Of a stretch of DNA of 64,000 nucleotides, positions 1-12,411 are shown in pieces (the first letter of the stretch is position 1; each line of letters opens with the position of its first letter). Origin of the DNA: Sesamum alatum (lineage: Eukaryota; Streptophyta; Magnoliopsida; Lamiales; Pedaliaceae). The notes under the pieces were generated by a model. The model did no database searches. It worked only from the letters and a program-made list of their open reading frames with translations, and had not been told where the DNA came from. Location: contig JACGWO010000011.1 of NCBI GenBank assembly GCA_034509735.1, forward strand, positions 26,706,979 to 26,770,978, given 5' to 3'. Position numbers and translations under genes: made by a program.

Positions 1-1
1 T

Positions 2-1056
2 ACAGAAAAGGTGGAAGTTTTTAGATTTGTTCAATCAAGACATGATCATTGCTTGTTTACAAAAGAAACAGATGAAGGGCTAATCATATTATTAGTCTAT
101 GTGGATGACATACTGGTTACGGCTCCAACTGAGCAAAGCATTCAGGTAGTAAAGGATTATCTGCATGGACTCTTCACAATCAAAGATCTTGGCACAACAA
201 CATACTTCCGTGGGCTGGAGCTGGCTAGATCACCACAAGGGTTGTGGTCACTCAAAATAAGTACACACTGGATATCATCAAGGACGTTGGGCTACTTCAT
301 GGCAAGGCTGTCATCACCCCTTTGCCAGTGGGAATTAAATTCACATCTGAACTAGGTGCAGTATTACTTGACCCCTCCAAGTACAGAAGGTTGATTGGCA
401 GATTGTTGTATTTGGGATTCTCCGGACCAGACGTTTCTCATGCAGTCCAGAAATTGAGCCAATTCCTCCAACATCCCTGCGAAGATCATTGGCACGCAAC
501 TATCCACTTGGTCAAGTATTTGAAGGCTAGCCCTTTAGCAGGTTTGTTTTTCCCTTCTAACAACACATTGCAACTAACAGCGTATTCGGATGCAAATTGG
601 GCAGCGTGCAGGGATACGCGAAGATCATTAACTGGCTATTGCATTTTCTTGGGGACAACACCTATATCATGGAGAACGAAGAAAAAGGCAACCATGTCAA
701 GGTCCACTGCCGAAGCGGAATACAGAAGCATGGTAGCCACTACCTGTGACATTGTATAGATCACATATGTGTTGAAGGATTTTGGTGTGCCAATTAAGAT
801 GCCTGTTCTTTTTTTCTGTGATAACAAAGCAACGTGACAAATCACGGCAAATCCAGTATTCCACGAACGAACTAAGCACCTGAAAATAGATTGCCACATT
901 GTACGAGATAAGTACAAAGAGGGTCTCATTGCGCCCACACATGTATCTTCCCAACAACAAATCGCAGACCTATTCACAAAGCCACTCAGCGGAGCCACCT
1001 TTCTGCAACTACGGTCCAAGTTGGGCTTAATCATTATGAAAACAAGTCCGATTTGA
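2..1056 (+). pseudogene. Ty1/copia polyprotein remnant (reverse transcriptase end and RNase H)
   Basis: Three stretches read as the C-terminal part of a copia polyprotein. The reverse transcriptase active-site motif YVDD lies near 98-109. An RNase H core follows (AYSDANWA near 580, then STAEAEY near 700). The closing integration-proximal motif (ADLFTKPLSG) lies near 965-990. It is broken: the frame shifts near 240, there are in-frame stops at 757-759 (TAG) and 835-837 (TGA), and the natural end is the TGA at 1054-1056. The 5' part of the element lies outside the window. Family assignment is firm. No function is expected. Confidence 0.9.
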
Positions 1057-1065
1057 GAAGGGGCT

Positions 1066-1400
1066 ATTGAAAGTTTCACTCAAAAGCAACACTCAAATGT
1101 AGCCTGGGAGTTGGGAGGTTCGAACCCAGTGCATGGTCTGAGTCAGCTTCTGTGGAGGCAGATAAAGTTGCTCATAGTGCATTCACGCCTTTATTAGTTA
1201 AACACACGCTTTATCCGTTTCCTTCAGATTTCAGTTATTGTCCAACGGGTATTTAGTTAAATTAGTAGGCTAGGTCAGTTAGCTTCTTGCAGTTAGTGGG
1301 TTAGGTTTTCCTGATAGATTTTCTGCTCTATTCAAAGGAGTACATGTACGATTGAACACTCACCTTTCCATTCTTCAATACACAACCAATGAGCTTTAAA
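1066..1400 (+). repeat. Probable 3' LTR of the copia remnant
   Basis: A purine-rich stretch (GAGAAGGGG at 1055-1063) directly after the polyprotein stop looks like a polypurine tract, so the sequence that follows should be the 3' LTR. The partner LTR is outside the window, so neither the exact start nor the end can be fixed. The end near 1400 is a guess. Confidence 0.4.
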
Positions 1401-1439
1401 TTTCTTCAATGGCTTACGTTGTCAACTCCCTAGTTTTTG

Positions 1440-1770
1440 AACAAACTTGAAGCTTCTAAGGAACGCCGAACGCAATTGTCCTGCTTTAAAAGAAAAAAAA
1501 AAAATCACAATTTCTCTTAACTTGTGCAAAATGCAATTTTCCTCATTCCCCACTTTTAATTCGCTCATAGGAACCATATTTTCCACTTCCCACTTAGCCA
1601 AGAAAAAATATTTGTTTAAATTTGTGATTTTCACAACACCATGTTATAATCTTTTTCAAAATTAGTTGCATTTATATTATTGTATATATTTAACTTGTAA
1701 TGATGAATTATTGTAATTTAAATTTTTTAGTGAACTTATAATACTTATTAAATTTTAATAGAATTAAGCC
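1440..1770. repeat. hAT-related non-coding fragment
   Basis: About 1500-1620 resembles 22370-22490, and about 1680-1760 resembles 23385-23470. Those two places flank the hAT transposase relic further along. The two halves are adjacent here, so this looks like an internally deleted derivative of the same family. The similarity is moderate and was judged by eye. Confidence 0.4.
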
Positions 1771-3580
1771 AAGTATTAGGCTTTGTCACTGCTTACATGT
1801 ACATAAATCCATCTATCTGTGTATAATGGAGGCTTGTTAAAAAAATAATTAAAATAAAGTATATAATAATATAAAGGAATAATTATATTTGCACTCCCTC
1901 ACCTATTTTCCATTTACACAAATCACTCCTGCCTTTTGAAAAATTATAAGAATCACCCCTAGAAGCCTTTAAAATCCAAAAATACGCCTATAGACTTGGT
2001 CAAACTTTAATATAAATTTTGAAGGACTAAAATGCCCTTAGGGATATTTTTGTAATTACCAAAAGGTAGAGGGGATGTTAATATAATGCTTATGAGGATG
2101 AGTAATATAATCCCATATATTTTTTATTATTTATATCAAATTTAAATTTAAATTGAAATTATTTTATTAATTTTTTTAATTGAATCTCTATATAAAATTA
2201 CAGTTTTTAATAATTGAAATATTAAATTATTTAATTAATATATATTTATAAAATTAGTTACTAGATTATAAGTTTAAATTAAAAAATTATTTGTCCTCTA
2301 TTTTTATTTTTAATTAAATTTTATTTAAATTAATATATTATAATTTACAATAATTATGAATTTTATATAAATCATATCAGAATTAGTAAAATAAATAATT
2401 TATTTATTAAAAGATATTTTAATTTTTTTAAAAATTATCCCTCACCCCTGCTGCCCCCTGTCCCCTCCTCATCACCTCCCTGCCTACGCCCAGCCCCTCT
2501 TCCACTTTCGCCCGCATTTGTTGTTGTCCTCCTCCACCTTCGTCCGCTATCTAAATATATATGTAAAAAAATATAAATATATATTATATATGTACATATA
2601 TATATTTTTTATATATGTATATATACATATATGTATAATTTTATCAATTATAGTAAAATTTAGATACAAATAAACATAGTGATAAATAATCTTTTAATTT
2701 TAAGAATCTAAAATAATTTATACAAGTGTGATAGTTTTAATTTAAATGTATAGCCTAGTAACTAATTTTTAGTACCATATAAAAAAAAATTATAATATAT
2801 TAATTGAATAATGTAATATTTCAATTATTACACGGTGTAATTTATGTAAAGATTCAATAAAAAAAAAAAGTTAATAAAATGATTTAAACAAATTTCGGTT
2901 TGATGTAAATAATAAAAAAATATATATGGGATCATATTACTCATCCTCATAAATATTACATTGACACCCCTCTACCTTTTGGTAATTACAGAAACAATCC
3001 TGAGGACATTTTTATCATTCAAAATTTATATTAAAGTTTGACAAAGTCAATAGGGTATTTTTGGGTTTTAAAGGTTGTTAGGGATGATTTTTATAATTTT
3101 TTAAAAGATAAGGATAGTTTGTATAAATGAACAACAGGTGAAGGGGTGTAAATATATTCATTCCTAATATAAATCTTTATCAACAAATTTCTAAATATTC
3201 TCATTGAAAATCAAAACGTGGAACGCACGTGTGATTTTTTAACTCAATTATCTATTTAGATGCAGTGTATTTTGTGCACCAAATTACTTTAAGCCGTGCA
3301 TCACATGGGAACAATCCTAACCGACTCTTATCATCCTTTGAAAAATCAAGGGTTTTCGAACAATCGTTGTGGTCCGGAGGAATTGTTACTGTATTAAATG
3401 ACCACCTCATTTAGTTTTTTCATGTGTCAACTCTACATTTATTTTTTTTTTCTTTTTTGCCTTTTATAAATAGATGACAACAAAATTCAAACTCAAAACA
3501 TCTTATTTGATCAAGCTTTGATAATATGTTAAACGATTACTGTATTTAAAAATTTTCAGCAAACAATCAATAGATGGAAA
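1770..3580. repeat. Copy A of a dispersed duplicated repeat, interrupted by a MITE
   Basis: The left part (about 1770-1875) matches about 5025-5133. The right part (about 3165-3580) matches about 5687-6090. Both copies share 'ATTCTCATTGAAAATC', 'AACGTGGAACGCACGTG' and 'GCCGTGCATCACATGGGAAC' blocks in the same order. The middle differs because each copy carries a different foldback insertion. No coding potential was seen. Confidence 0.75.
1876..3164. mobile_element. Long-TIR foldback element (MITE, Mutator-like), 1.29 kb
   Basis: About 270 bp at the left end reappears in inverted orientation at the right end, with many small differences. The tips are GGAAT...ATTCC. A perfect 9-bp duplication, TAATATAAA, flanks it at 1867-1875 and 3165-3173. 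A 9-bp target duplication with long inverted repeats is typical of Mutator-like elements. The interior is AT-rich apart from a GC-rich island near 2440-2555. No transposase was seen, so it is non-autonomous. Confidence 0.85.
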
Positions 3581-5024
3581 TTGGGTCACGTGATTTGCAC
3601 GTGAAAAGCAGACATTAACATAATTTTTTAGCAAAATAGATGAAGTAAAATCGAGTGACCAAATAAAAAAGGGGAGATTTACCTCAGTAAAACCCTAGTT
3701 CTTCCCTCTTTCGCTTAGCCCTCTTCATTTCGCATAAAATTCGAAAAATTGTTGAGCTTTGATGTACAATCCACCATACAAATTTCAAAAATCCAACAAA
3801 TCTTTTGTTATCTTTGGAAAAAAGATCATCAGGAAAAAAAAAAAAGCTCGAAAAATCCCTCTTCCCCAAATCTGAAGCAACATTCTACGATTGTTGAAGG
3901 CAAAAAGTTGGTGATTGTGAAATGGCTCAACGTACCCAAAAGAAAATGAAAACCCGACCACCATATTGCTATATCTATATTTTTTAGGTTTTTAAATATT
4001 TTTCTGGTATAGTTTTATAGATAAGAATAAGAGACATTGCAGTTGGGTGTTTTGGTTCGATTTTATAGTAGGAAAGTGTTGTAAAGGTAGGATTCTTTAT
4101 TTTGATGCTTACCTCGAGGCCTGCTATTAATTATTTATTTATTTATTTATATGCTCAAAAGATTTTTCGATCATGTACTTTCTGTGGTGCTTGATGTTGT
4201 AGTTTGGTTTTCTATGTTGTACTTTGGTTAAAAAAACTAATAATAACTCGTGCCTATTGTAAGTAGCCTGGTCACAACATTAAATTTTGCAAAAAGACGA
4301 ATCAACCACCATTAACAGAACATGTGGTCAATTTTCAAAAAATTTACCTACTACATTTATTATACCTTGTTGAATTTTGTAAACTTAATTTGTTGATGCT
4401 TCATATATATGCGGGTGTTAGATGATCAGTCTATCTCTCAAGTTCAACCTATGATTAGGGATTCTCAAAATGTAGAAACTTACCCTATAATCTTGTCCTT
4501 CATTCTATTCAATAACCCTTGCCCTGCACACATCGGTGGGTCTTCCCAAAAAAAGCTCACCCGCTTCTTCATTTTAGAAGACTCAAACTTGGTGCACCAA
4601 ACTCCTACTTGGATTGTCATTGGTCCATTAGGTTTTCAAACTTGCAACCTTCCACAGTAACAAAACACTTCTTCCTTTATAACCATATTTAATCTTTTAT
4701 TCCTATTAAATCGAAGAAACAAAAAAAAGAAATAAGCTATCTATATGAGTAAGAAGAAGTAAGCAGCCTTTCGCACCAATTTTTCATTTGCTGGTACATT
4801 TTTCCCTCCAATGTGCAGCCACTTAACTGCTTTGGACTTTAATAGTTAAGTATTCAACGATTTTCCTCTTTGTGTCCTAAAATTTTTTTAAAAAAATAAA
4901 AATAAAAAAATTGGACTTAATGATGCAATTTATGAATCATCTACAGTATGAGACTAAAATTAAAAATAATTCAACTTACATAACTATTAAAACTTAAAAT
5001 AATAAAACTATTAAAACTCATCGT
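3581..5024. other. AT-rich intergenic stretch with no gene assigned
   Basis: Short open frames at 3749-3949 and 4409-4660 resemble no family I know. Near 4255-4300 one frame reads like a degraded zinc knuckle (C, then GHNIKFC, with a stop inside), which may be transposon debris. Nothing else could be supported. Confidence 0.4.
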
Positions 5025-6090
5025 GATTCTATGCATAGACTTACATTTACGTATATCCATCGATGTGTGTGATGGAGGCTTGTTAGAAAAATAAAAATCA
5101 AATAAAACTAAAATAAAGTACATAAAAAATATAGGGATAATTATACTCTCCTCCTTTGAAATTTGGTGTAATTACACGTAGACCTCTTATGATTTGAAAA
5201 ATTATATCTAATACTCCTGAGGTTTGCTTCTGTCTAACAAATAGGTCCTTTCATTAGTCAAAATTCACCGAATTTGTTGATATTAATAAAAAAAAAAATT
5301 GAATTAAAAGTGATATTTGTCATCATTTGACTTATTACTGACTTATTGTAGGTCAAATGAATCTTTTTCATTATGACCAAACTATCATTATATATCGTCA
5401 CATGTTAATGCATGAGAGGATGTATATCTTCACCATTATAAGGGTAATTTAGTAATAAAAGATTTATTTGGCCTGCATTGAGTCATTAATAAATCAATCG
5501 ATGGTAAATATTAATTTTTATTCAGTTTTTTTGTTAATATCAATAAATTCGGTGAATTTTTAACGAACATAAAGACCTATTTGTTAGACAGAAACAAACC
5601 TTAGGGGTATTATATGTAATTTTTTAAATTATAGGGAGTTACGTGTAATTATATCAAATTTTAAGGGAGAAGAGTGTAATTATTTTAAAAATATAAACCT
5701 TTAATTACAAGTTTCGAGATATTCTCATTGAAAATCAAAACGTGGAACGCACGTGATGTTTTAACTATTCAGATTCAATGTATTAGGTGCAAAGCCATCC
5801 CTCAACTTCATAAATTACTTCAAGCCGTGCATCACATGGGAACAATTCTAATGGAGTCTTATCAGTCCTTTGAAAAATTAAGATTTTTCGAACAATAGTT
5901 GTAGTTTGAGCGAACGTGGGTCTTTTAAACGACCACCTCATTTAAGCCCCTCTCATGTGCAAATTCTACATGTGAATTTTCTTTTTTATAATTGGCTACA
6001 ATGAGATCTAAATTCAGAATATTTTGTTTGGTTGACTTTAATATCATATTAAAAAACAACTTTATTCAAAAATTTAAATAATTATTTTAT
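5025..6090. repeat. Copy B of the duplicated repeat, interrupted by a different MITE
   Basis: This matches copy A (1770-3580) on both sides of its insertion. The left flank has the shared 'TGATGGAGGCTTGTTAG'-type block. The right flank has the shared CACGTG-containing block near 5735-5755 and the 'GACCACCTCATTTA' block near 5930. It ends shortly before the copia LTR at 6154. Confidence 0.75.
5134..5686. mobile_element. Foldback MITE, 553 bp
   Basis: The terminal inverted repeats exceed 110 bp: the left end (…AATTTGGTGTAATTACACG) returns inverted near 5640-5680, and the 'CTAACAAATAGGTCCTTT' region returns inverted near 5570-5590. A perfect 9-bp duplication AAAAATATA lies at 5125-5133 and 5687-5695. 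The outermost three bases of the two ends differ. It belongs to the same family as the element at 28649-29639, which shares its interior. Non-coding. Confidence 0.85.
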
Positions 6091-6153
6091 ATTAATTTCT
6101 TAACGGGTTCCTACTCCTACTATCTTTGTAACCAAAAAAAAAAAGGGAAAATG

Positions 6154-6390
6154 TGTTAAGAAGAGCAAAGACAAAATAGAAAAGTGAAGAAACAATATTG
6201 AAATTCTGCTGATGATTAAAGAAGACATTTGAAGGCCTATTTATAGGCTGATACACAACCGAAAAAGCACAAAATCAGAAAAAAAAAAAAAAAAAAAAAA
6301 AATCTGCATAATCTTCAACTAATTCCTAAAGACTCGGTCTTGAAACATTCAAGGAAAAATCAAATCTGCAAAACTAGATAAATCCTAACA
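6154..6390 (-). repeat. Copia 3' LTR (left copy)
   Basis: It begins TGTTAAG and ends CCTAACA, matching 10573-10808 almost throughout. The main difference is a longer A-run near 6278-6301. On the minus strand a TATAAATA box lies at 6238-6245, fitting an LTR promoter. The sequence just inside (6391-6405) reads as a purine-rich tract on the minus strand. Confidence 0.95.
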
Positions 6391-6443
6391 ATACCTCTCT
6401 TAAACTGAAGGCTGGTAGCCTTTAGTTTACTTGCAGCAGATCC

Positions 6444-9400
6444 CTAAATAGGGTCTTCCAACGTACATACTCCTATTGATCTCCTCAAATATTGAAAAGC
6501 TGAAAGGTTGAGAGGTTTTGTAAATATGTCAGCTAGTTGCTCGTCACTTCTGCAAAACTTTAGGTTGATTACACCACCATTAGTGAGATCTCTCAAAAAA
6601 TAAAACTTCACATCAATGTGCTTGCTTCTTCCATGTAGTACTGGGTTTCTAGAAAGTTTGATTGCTGAGTTGTTGTCACAAAAAACTGTAGTAGCTCCTG
6701 ATTGCTTGAATTTTAGCTCCTCAAGAATTCTCCTAAGCCAAATAGCTTGACAGGCACAAGTTATTGCAGTAGCAAATTCAGCTTCTGTACTTGACAAGGT
6801 GACAATTTGTTGTTTCTTAGAAGACCATGAAATAGCCCCGGTGCCGAGCATAAACACATATCCTGAAGTGCTCCTTCTATCATCTTGATCTCCTGCATAG
6901 TCAATGTCAGTAAACCCAAATAAAGTTGGTTTTTCATCTTTTCTGTAAAAAATCCCGTAGTCCCTTGTTCCCTGCAAATAGCGTAGGATTCTTTTGGCAG
7001 TCAACAGATGCATTTCTGTAGGATTTTCCATGTATCTACTAATTAGACTCACAGAGTACATTATGTCTGGCTTTGTTGCAGTCAAATACATCAGACTACC
7101 CACAATTTGTTTGTAAAGTGTGTTGTCCACTTTCTTTCCTCCATAATCCTTGTTTAGTTTCAACCAAACTCGGTTGGAGTGCTCGCAGCATTACAGTCTT
7201 TCATTAGGAATCTGTCCAGAATTTCTCCAATATATTTCTTTTGGGAAATAAAGATCCTATCACAGGTGTTTACCACTTCTATACCAAGAAAATAATACAT
7301 TCTGCCAAGATCAGACATTTCAAACTCATCCATCATGCATTTCTTAAAGTCTTGACACATGGCATCACAGTTTTCAGTAAATATGAGATCATCAACATAC
7401 ATGCACACAATGAGCAATTTTCCTCCTTTTCCAATCTTAACAAACAATGTATGTTCATACGGGCATTTAGAAAAACCAACCTTCAGAAATTACGCCTCAA
7501 TGCGACTATACCAAGTCCTTGGGGCTTGTTTTAATCCATAGAGCACCTTTTTTAATCTATACACTTTATGCTCATTTCCGATCTTAATATAGCCAGGGGT
7601 TGTTCCACAAATACCTGTTCATCCAGTAGCCTTGTAGAAATGCAGACTTGACATCTAACTGAAAAATAGGCCATGAATTTTGTGCCGCCAATGCAACAAC
7701 CAACCTGATTGTGCCATCTCTTGCTACTGGAGAAAAAATTTCTGTGTAGTTGATCCCATACTCCTGCTTGTATCCCTTTGCTACCAAACGTGTTTTATAC
7801 TTGTGAACTTCACCATTTCCTTTGAGCTTTGTTTTGAAGACCCATTTTACACTGATGGTTTTGTGACCTTCAGGAAGGTCAATTAATTCCCAAGTGTCAT
7901 TTCTTTCAATGGCATCAATTTCATCATTCATTGCATTTCGCCATTTTTCTTCTTTAACAGCGCTTTCAAAAGTTGTAGGGTCACAATCTGAAAATAAAGC
8001 AAAGTGAGTACTAGGATCTTCAATTTGGTTAATCCATGTTACCTCATAATCTAACATCCATGATGGCCTTCTTCGTACACGCTTAGGTTCGGTTGTTGCA
8101 TTAGGACTTTCGGGAGTTACTGGAGTTGTGTTTGGTGGCGTTGTTGTTGTTGTCACGCTGTCAATTGGTTGGTGTATTTCAGCTTCACTATCAAAGATGC
8201 CTGAACAAGGTCGTTGGCCATCCCAATCCCATGTGTTATCTTCGTAAAAAGTAACATCCCTGCTTATCACAATCTTCTTGGTTAGAGGGTTGAACAGTTT
8301 ATAAGCTTTCGATGTTTCACTTACACCAAGAAAGACATATTTTTCAGCCTTATCATCAAGCTTCTTTCTTTTCTCATCTGGAATATGAGCATATGCAATG
8401 CATCCAAAAATTTTGAAATAGCTGACAACGGGTTCTCTCCCATTCCAAGCTTCTTCTGGTGTCATATTTTGAACAGAGAATGTTGGACTTCTATTCAGAA
8501 CGTGAATGCTCCAATTAACTACTTCTAGCCAAAAAGTTTTGGGTATTCTTCCTCTTGCCAGCAAACTTCTCACCATGTTGAAGATGGTTCTATTTTTCCT
8601 CTCCGCTACGCCATTTTGTTGTGGCGTATATGTTGTTGTAAGTTCTCTTCGAATACCATGATTTTCACAATAAGCTTCAAATTCCTTTGAGCAATATTCA
8701 CCTCCACGATCTGTTCGGAGAACTTTAATGGTTTTTCCTAATTCATTTTCCACACGAGCTTTGAAGCTTTTGAATGCAGAAAAAGCCTTTGATTTTTCCT
8801 GTAGAAAATAGACCCAAGTTTTTCTAGAAAAATCATCTATAAAGGTAATTAAGTAGCTTTTACCTCCATTGGAAGTTGGTTTTATTAGACCACAAATATC
8901 TGAGTGTACCAACTCTAGGACCCCCTTTGCTCTCCATGACTTCCCCTTAGGAAATTTACTGCGTTGTTGTTTGCTAACCATGCACTCTTCACATACTTCT
9001 AGGGGAGGTGTGATTTTCGGAAGGCCTATCACCATGTTTTTGTGCTGTAATGTTCTTAATCCAGCAAAATTCAGATGTCCATATCGAAAATGCCACAACC
9101 ATGCATCATCATTCAGCCTTACTGAAAAACACTTGTGACTAGCAATCTAAAGATAGAGAGGAAACATCCGATTCTCCGTCCTTATGGCTTCAGCGATTAG
9201 GATCGACCTCGAGTCTCGAATTTTGCATGCTACACCTTTAAATGATAATTCATATCCATTCTCTAATAACTGACCAACACTTAGCAAATTTATTTTTAAA
9301 TCTGGAACAAAGAAAACATTACAGATAGTTTCATTAGTATTATCTTTGTTCAAGATTGTTACCTCTCCCTTTCCCATTATGGAAATTCTCAATTCATCAC

Positions 9401-10476
9401 CAAGTTTCACTTTGTGATGATAAGTCTCATCTAGGTTAGAGAATGCCGACTTATCTCCACTCATATGGTTGCTACATGTTGTGTCTAAGTACCACACATT
9501 TTTGCCTGATTCCTCTCCTTGGCATTCCGTCATCAAGCATACTTCTTCTGTTGTTTCAGCAAAGTTGGATTTTTCTCCATATTCTTTGGACAAATCCGTC
9601 CTGCACTTTGATTTGTAATGGCCAAACTGGTGACATCTATAACATTCAATGTTAGACTTGTCTACTTTATAGTTACCTGATTGGCTCCACCTTTCTTTTT
9701 CTTTTTCTCGTTGATGTTGCTGATTTTCACCATACCTGCCTTTGCCTCGACCTTGGCCATTTCCCCTACCTCTACCTCTACTTCTACCTTGTCCATTAAA
9801 GGTTTTTGAATGAGTTTCAGTAGAAGTCTTCAAGGCTTGCTCCTCTACCGATGAATTTGTGCTCCTATTCATCTTTTGCTCATGTACCAATAAAGAACTT
9901 TGCAATTCAGCAAGGGAAAGTTCATCTATATCTTTGGATTCTTCAATTGCACAGACAACATAGTCGAATTTCGCTGTCAAGGAGCGCAAAATCTTTTCTA
10001 CAATAGTGACATCTTGCATCTTCTCACCATGGAACCGCATCCTATTACATATCTCCATTGTTCTTGCAAAATAGCTTGTGACAAATTCACCATCCTTCAT
10101 TGCCAGTGTCTCAAAATCCCTTCTCAATGCTTGAAGCTGTGCACGCTTCACCTCTAGCAGAGCCTTGATATTTCTTTTTCATAGAATCCCAAATATCCTT
10201 GGAAGTTTCTTTGCAAAGACTAGTTTCCAGGATGGGACGATCGATGGATTGGAAGAGATAATTTTTGGCCTTTAGATCCTTCAGCCTTCTGGTTTCCAGA
10301 TCTGTTTTCTGTGCCTCTGTCAAAGTTGAGCCTTCTGTTGGCTCTCGGATTCCAGATTCAACAATTTGCCAATACTCCTTTGATCGTAGGAAGTTTTCCA
10401 TTAGCATGCTCCAATGGTCATAGTGACCATCAAACCGTGGAATGGCTGCTTGCACAAAATTTGAATCTGTAGCCAT
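6444..10476 (-). pseudogene. Decayed copia gag-pol polyprotein
   Basis: Read from the ATG at 10476, the order is: gag (10476 to about 9660), a CCHC zinc knuckle (CYRC...GHYKSKC, near 9610-9655), a protease segment with WYLD-TTC where the family has D-T/S-G, an integrase with HHCC finger and DDE core (HSDICG, RTDRGGEY, NGVAERKN), a reverse transcriptase with YVDD near 7390, and RNase H ending near 6480 (ADIFTKPL). Lesions seen: frameshift near 10110-10150, stop TAG at 9147-9149, frameshift near 7620, stop TAA at 7490-7492, frameshift at about 7163. The protease change also removes a catalytic-triplet glycine. It cannot make an intact polyprotein. Confidence 0.92.
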
Positions 10477-10557
10477 AAGTTAGAAAAACAAGAACAAAAA
10501 TTTGCTACTGCAATATGTAAACCCTCAACCCTCACGTGTCTCACTCACAGGATAAAC

Positions 10558-10571
10558 CTGCTCTGGTACCA
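10558..10571 (-). other. Primer binding site of the copia element
   Basis: Just inside the right LTR the minus strand reads TGGTACCAGAGCAGG. This is close to the TGGTATCAGAGC complement of initiator tRNA-Met used by many plant copia elements. Its position next to the 5' LTR (minus strand) supports the call. Confidence 0.85.
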
Positions 10572-10572
10572 T

Positions 10573-10808
10573 TGTTAAGAAGAGCAAAGACAAAATAGAA
10601 AAGCAAAGAAAAGTGAAGAAAAAATATTGAACTTCTGCTGATGATTAAAGAAGACACTTGAAGGCCTATTTATAGGCTGATACACAACCGAAAAAGCACA
10701 AAATCAGAAGAAGAAAAATATCTGCATAATCTTCAACTAATTCCTAAAGACTAGGTCTTGAAACATCCAAGGAAAAATCGAATCTGCAAAAATAGATAAA
10801 TCCTAACA
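10573..10808 (-). repeat. Copia 5' LTR (right copy)
   Basis: This is the 236-bp partner of 6154-6390, starting TGTTAAG and ending CCTAACA on the plus strand. It is followed by the flanking bases AAATT. Confidence 0.95.
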
Positions 10809-10884
10809 AAATTAAATGTTTGGATGGGCATTGGTTATGAGGCAAGGTGGCCTTAACGAATCCAAAATATCGTGTAGCTATTTC

Positions 10885-11115
10885 CGATGAAAAATTCTTG
10901 TCCGATTCAAGTATGGCCGAATCAAATCAATTATAGAACAAGTGTGGTATACTTGCAATGTGATTGGTCCATTTTCTTTAACTGTACACCAATCACAAGA
11001 CAAGTGTATTGCACTTACCATATAATTGGTTTAAATTTGATCGAGTCAAGTCCGTGGCTAGAATCTCCTATTTCCGACTTGAATTTTGCGAGTACCAAAA
11101 TTAAAAGGGAACTTG
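10885..11115. mobile_element. Palindromic MITE, about 230 bp
   Basis: Sequence around 10905-10970 (CAAATCAATTATAGAACAAGTG...ATGTGATTGGT in part) returns inverted around 10988-11050 (ACCAATCAC...ATAATTGGTTTAAATTTGA). Halves of related elements are seen at 46748-46798/47224-47270 and near 62120-62200. The boundaries are approximate. Confidence 0.6.
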
Positions 11116-11664
11116 ATTGTCTGGGTATCGAATTTCCTTTTTAATTGTTTCTCAATCACGAATCAGAGGCACGATCCACCAAGGTTTCCTTCGAGGGTGC
11201 CTCTTGTTAAAATTTGAGTCAAATTTTATACCTTAAAAATATTTTTTCTTAAAAAATAAATAAGTATCTGATTAAATAATTTGGGTAGAGTTCCCTATCC
11301 AAATCTTGACCTAAATTTTATAAAATCGAGCATCAATTAACCGATATTGGTTTTCGAGTAAAAAGAATAAAAAAAAATGAACCTGAATCCAATCAACTTG
11401 GGTTAGGGATGGCAATAGGGTGAGTTTGGGTGGGTTTGCCAGACCCCGGACTTGCTGGATTTGAACCCGCTAGGTCCGATTAGTATTTTTGAAATATTAA
11501 AAATATATATTATTAAAATAATACTACTATAACTTTATAAATATGAGATATTATTGAAAGATTAATATTTTTTTTATAAATTTATATGTGCATATTTTAG
11601 GAATTGAAAAAATAAAAATTTTAGAATATGTGTTACTTGTATAAATTGTTTATAATATTATCTT

Positions 11665-11885
11665 TTAGAAAAATTGTACTTACACTCATAAGAGATGTCA
11701 AAATTATTTACACAAACTACTTACTCTTTTAAAAAAAAAATACACATACACCCCCGTAAATGTCAACATCACGACGTTAGCTACCTCTAATTTTTTGGCT
11801 CTCAAAAATAATTTCTATAATTATATAAAAAAATAGATTGTATATATAAACGATAGAACTAGGGCGGTAAATATAATTATTCCTA
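11665..11885. mobile_element. Possible small MITE
   Basis: The left end (TTGTACTTACACTCATAAG) and the right end (GGGCGGTAAATATAATTATT) are partly inverted copies. The interior resembles the 53512-53798 element (TTTACACAAACTA, CATACACCCCC). The ends are degraded. Confidence 0.4.
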
Positions 11886-12411
11886 ATCCAAAATGATAAA
11901 GATGAGATGACCCAAAAACCCTTCGTCAACGTGTTATTGGGGCCAAATCTAGTCAGCATGGGGGCCCACATGGATTTAAGGTTGTCCATATCTCCATCTC
12001 CATCTTTCTTGGAAGCTTCCTGAGCAGTATGATAATACCTGGAAAATTGAAGACAGTGGAACCGAACGTCACTATATGTTTTCTATTTGTGTATGGATGT
12101 ACCTAATGCTCCATCAATCACAGATTCCACTAGAGCCGTAGGCCCAATGATTTGACTACACAGATGCATGCATCCTACGTACGCCGCCACGCCGTGCACT
12201 TTGGGCTCAATACGCCGCCCACCATAATGTTGCTTCTAGGAACACTACCATATCCATTATCCATATGCTTTCCCCACTCTCACATTAAAAAAAAAAAAAA
12301 AAAATCCAACTCAAATTTTTACTCATTTGCATTTGAATTTGGATGGAAATATATATTTTTTGGGGGGGGGGGCAAAATTGGAGAAGAATTTTAAATAATT
12401 GTGTATCTATA
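11886..12411. other. Intergenic, no gene seen
   Basis: The stretch contains homopolymer runs (A-run near 12287-12304 and an 11-12 base G-run near 12362-12372). I saw nothing coding or clearly repeated. Confidence 0.4.

Larger units (their letters stand above)
6154..10808 (-). mobile_element. Ty1/copia LTR retrotransposon with both LTRs
   Basis: Two near-identical LTRs (6154-6390 and 10573-10808) bracket a minus-strand polyprotein in the copia order gag, protease, integrase, reverse transcriptase, RNase H. A tRNA-Met-type primer binding site adjoins the right LTR and a purine-rich tract adjoins the left one. Flanks are AAATG (6149-6153) and AAATT (10809-10813), a probable 5-bp target duplication with one change. 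The few LTR differences suggest fairly recent insertion, yet the coding part carries at least five lesions. Confidence 0.95.

Noticed and set aside
636..1079. Minus-strand open frame opposite the copia remnant
   Set aside because: It is the reverse complement of a clear RNase H sequence and has no protein resemblance.
1112..1130. GGTTCGAACCC, a tRNA T-loop-like sequence
   Set aside because: No acceptor stem, D-arm or anticodon arm can be folded around it, and it sits in a presumed LTR.
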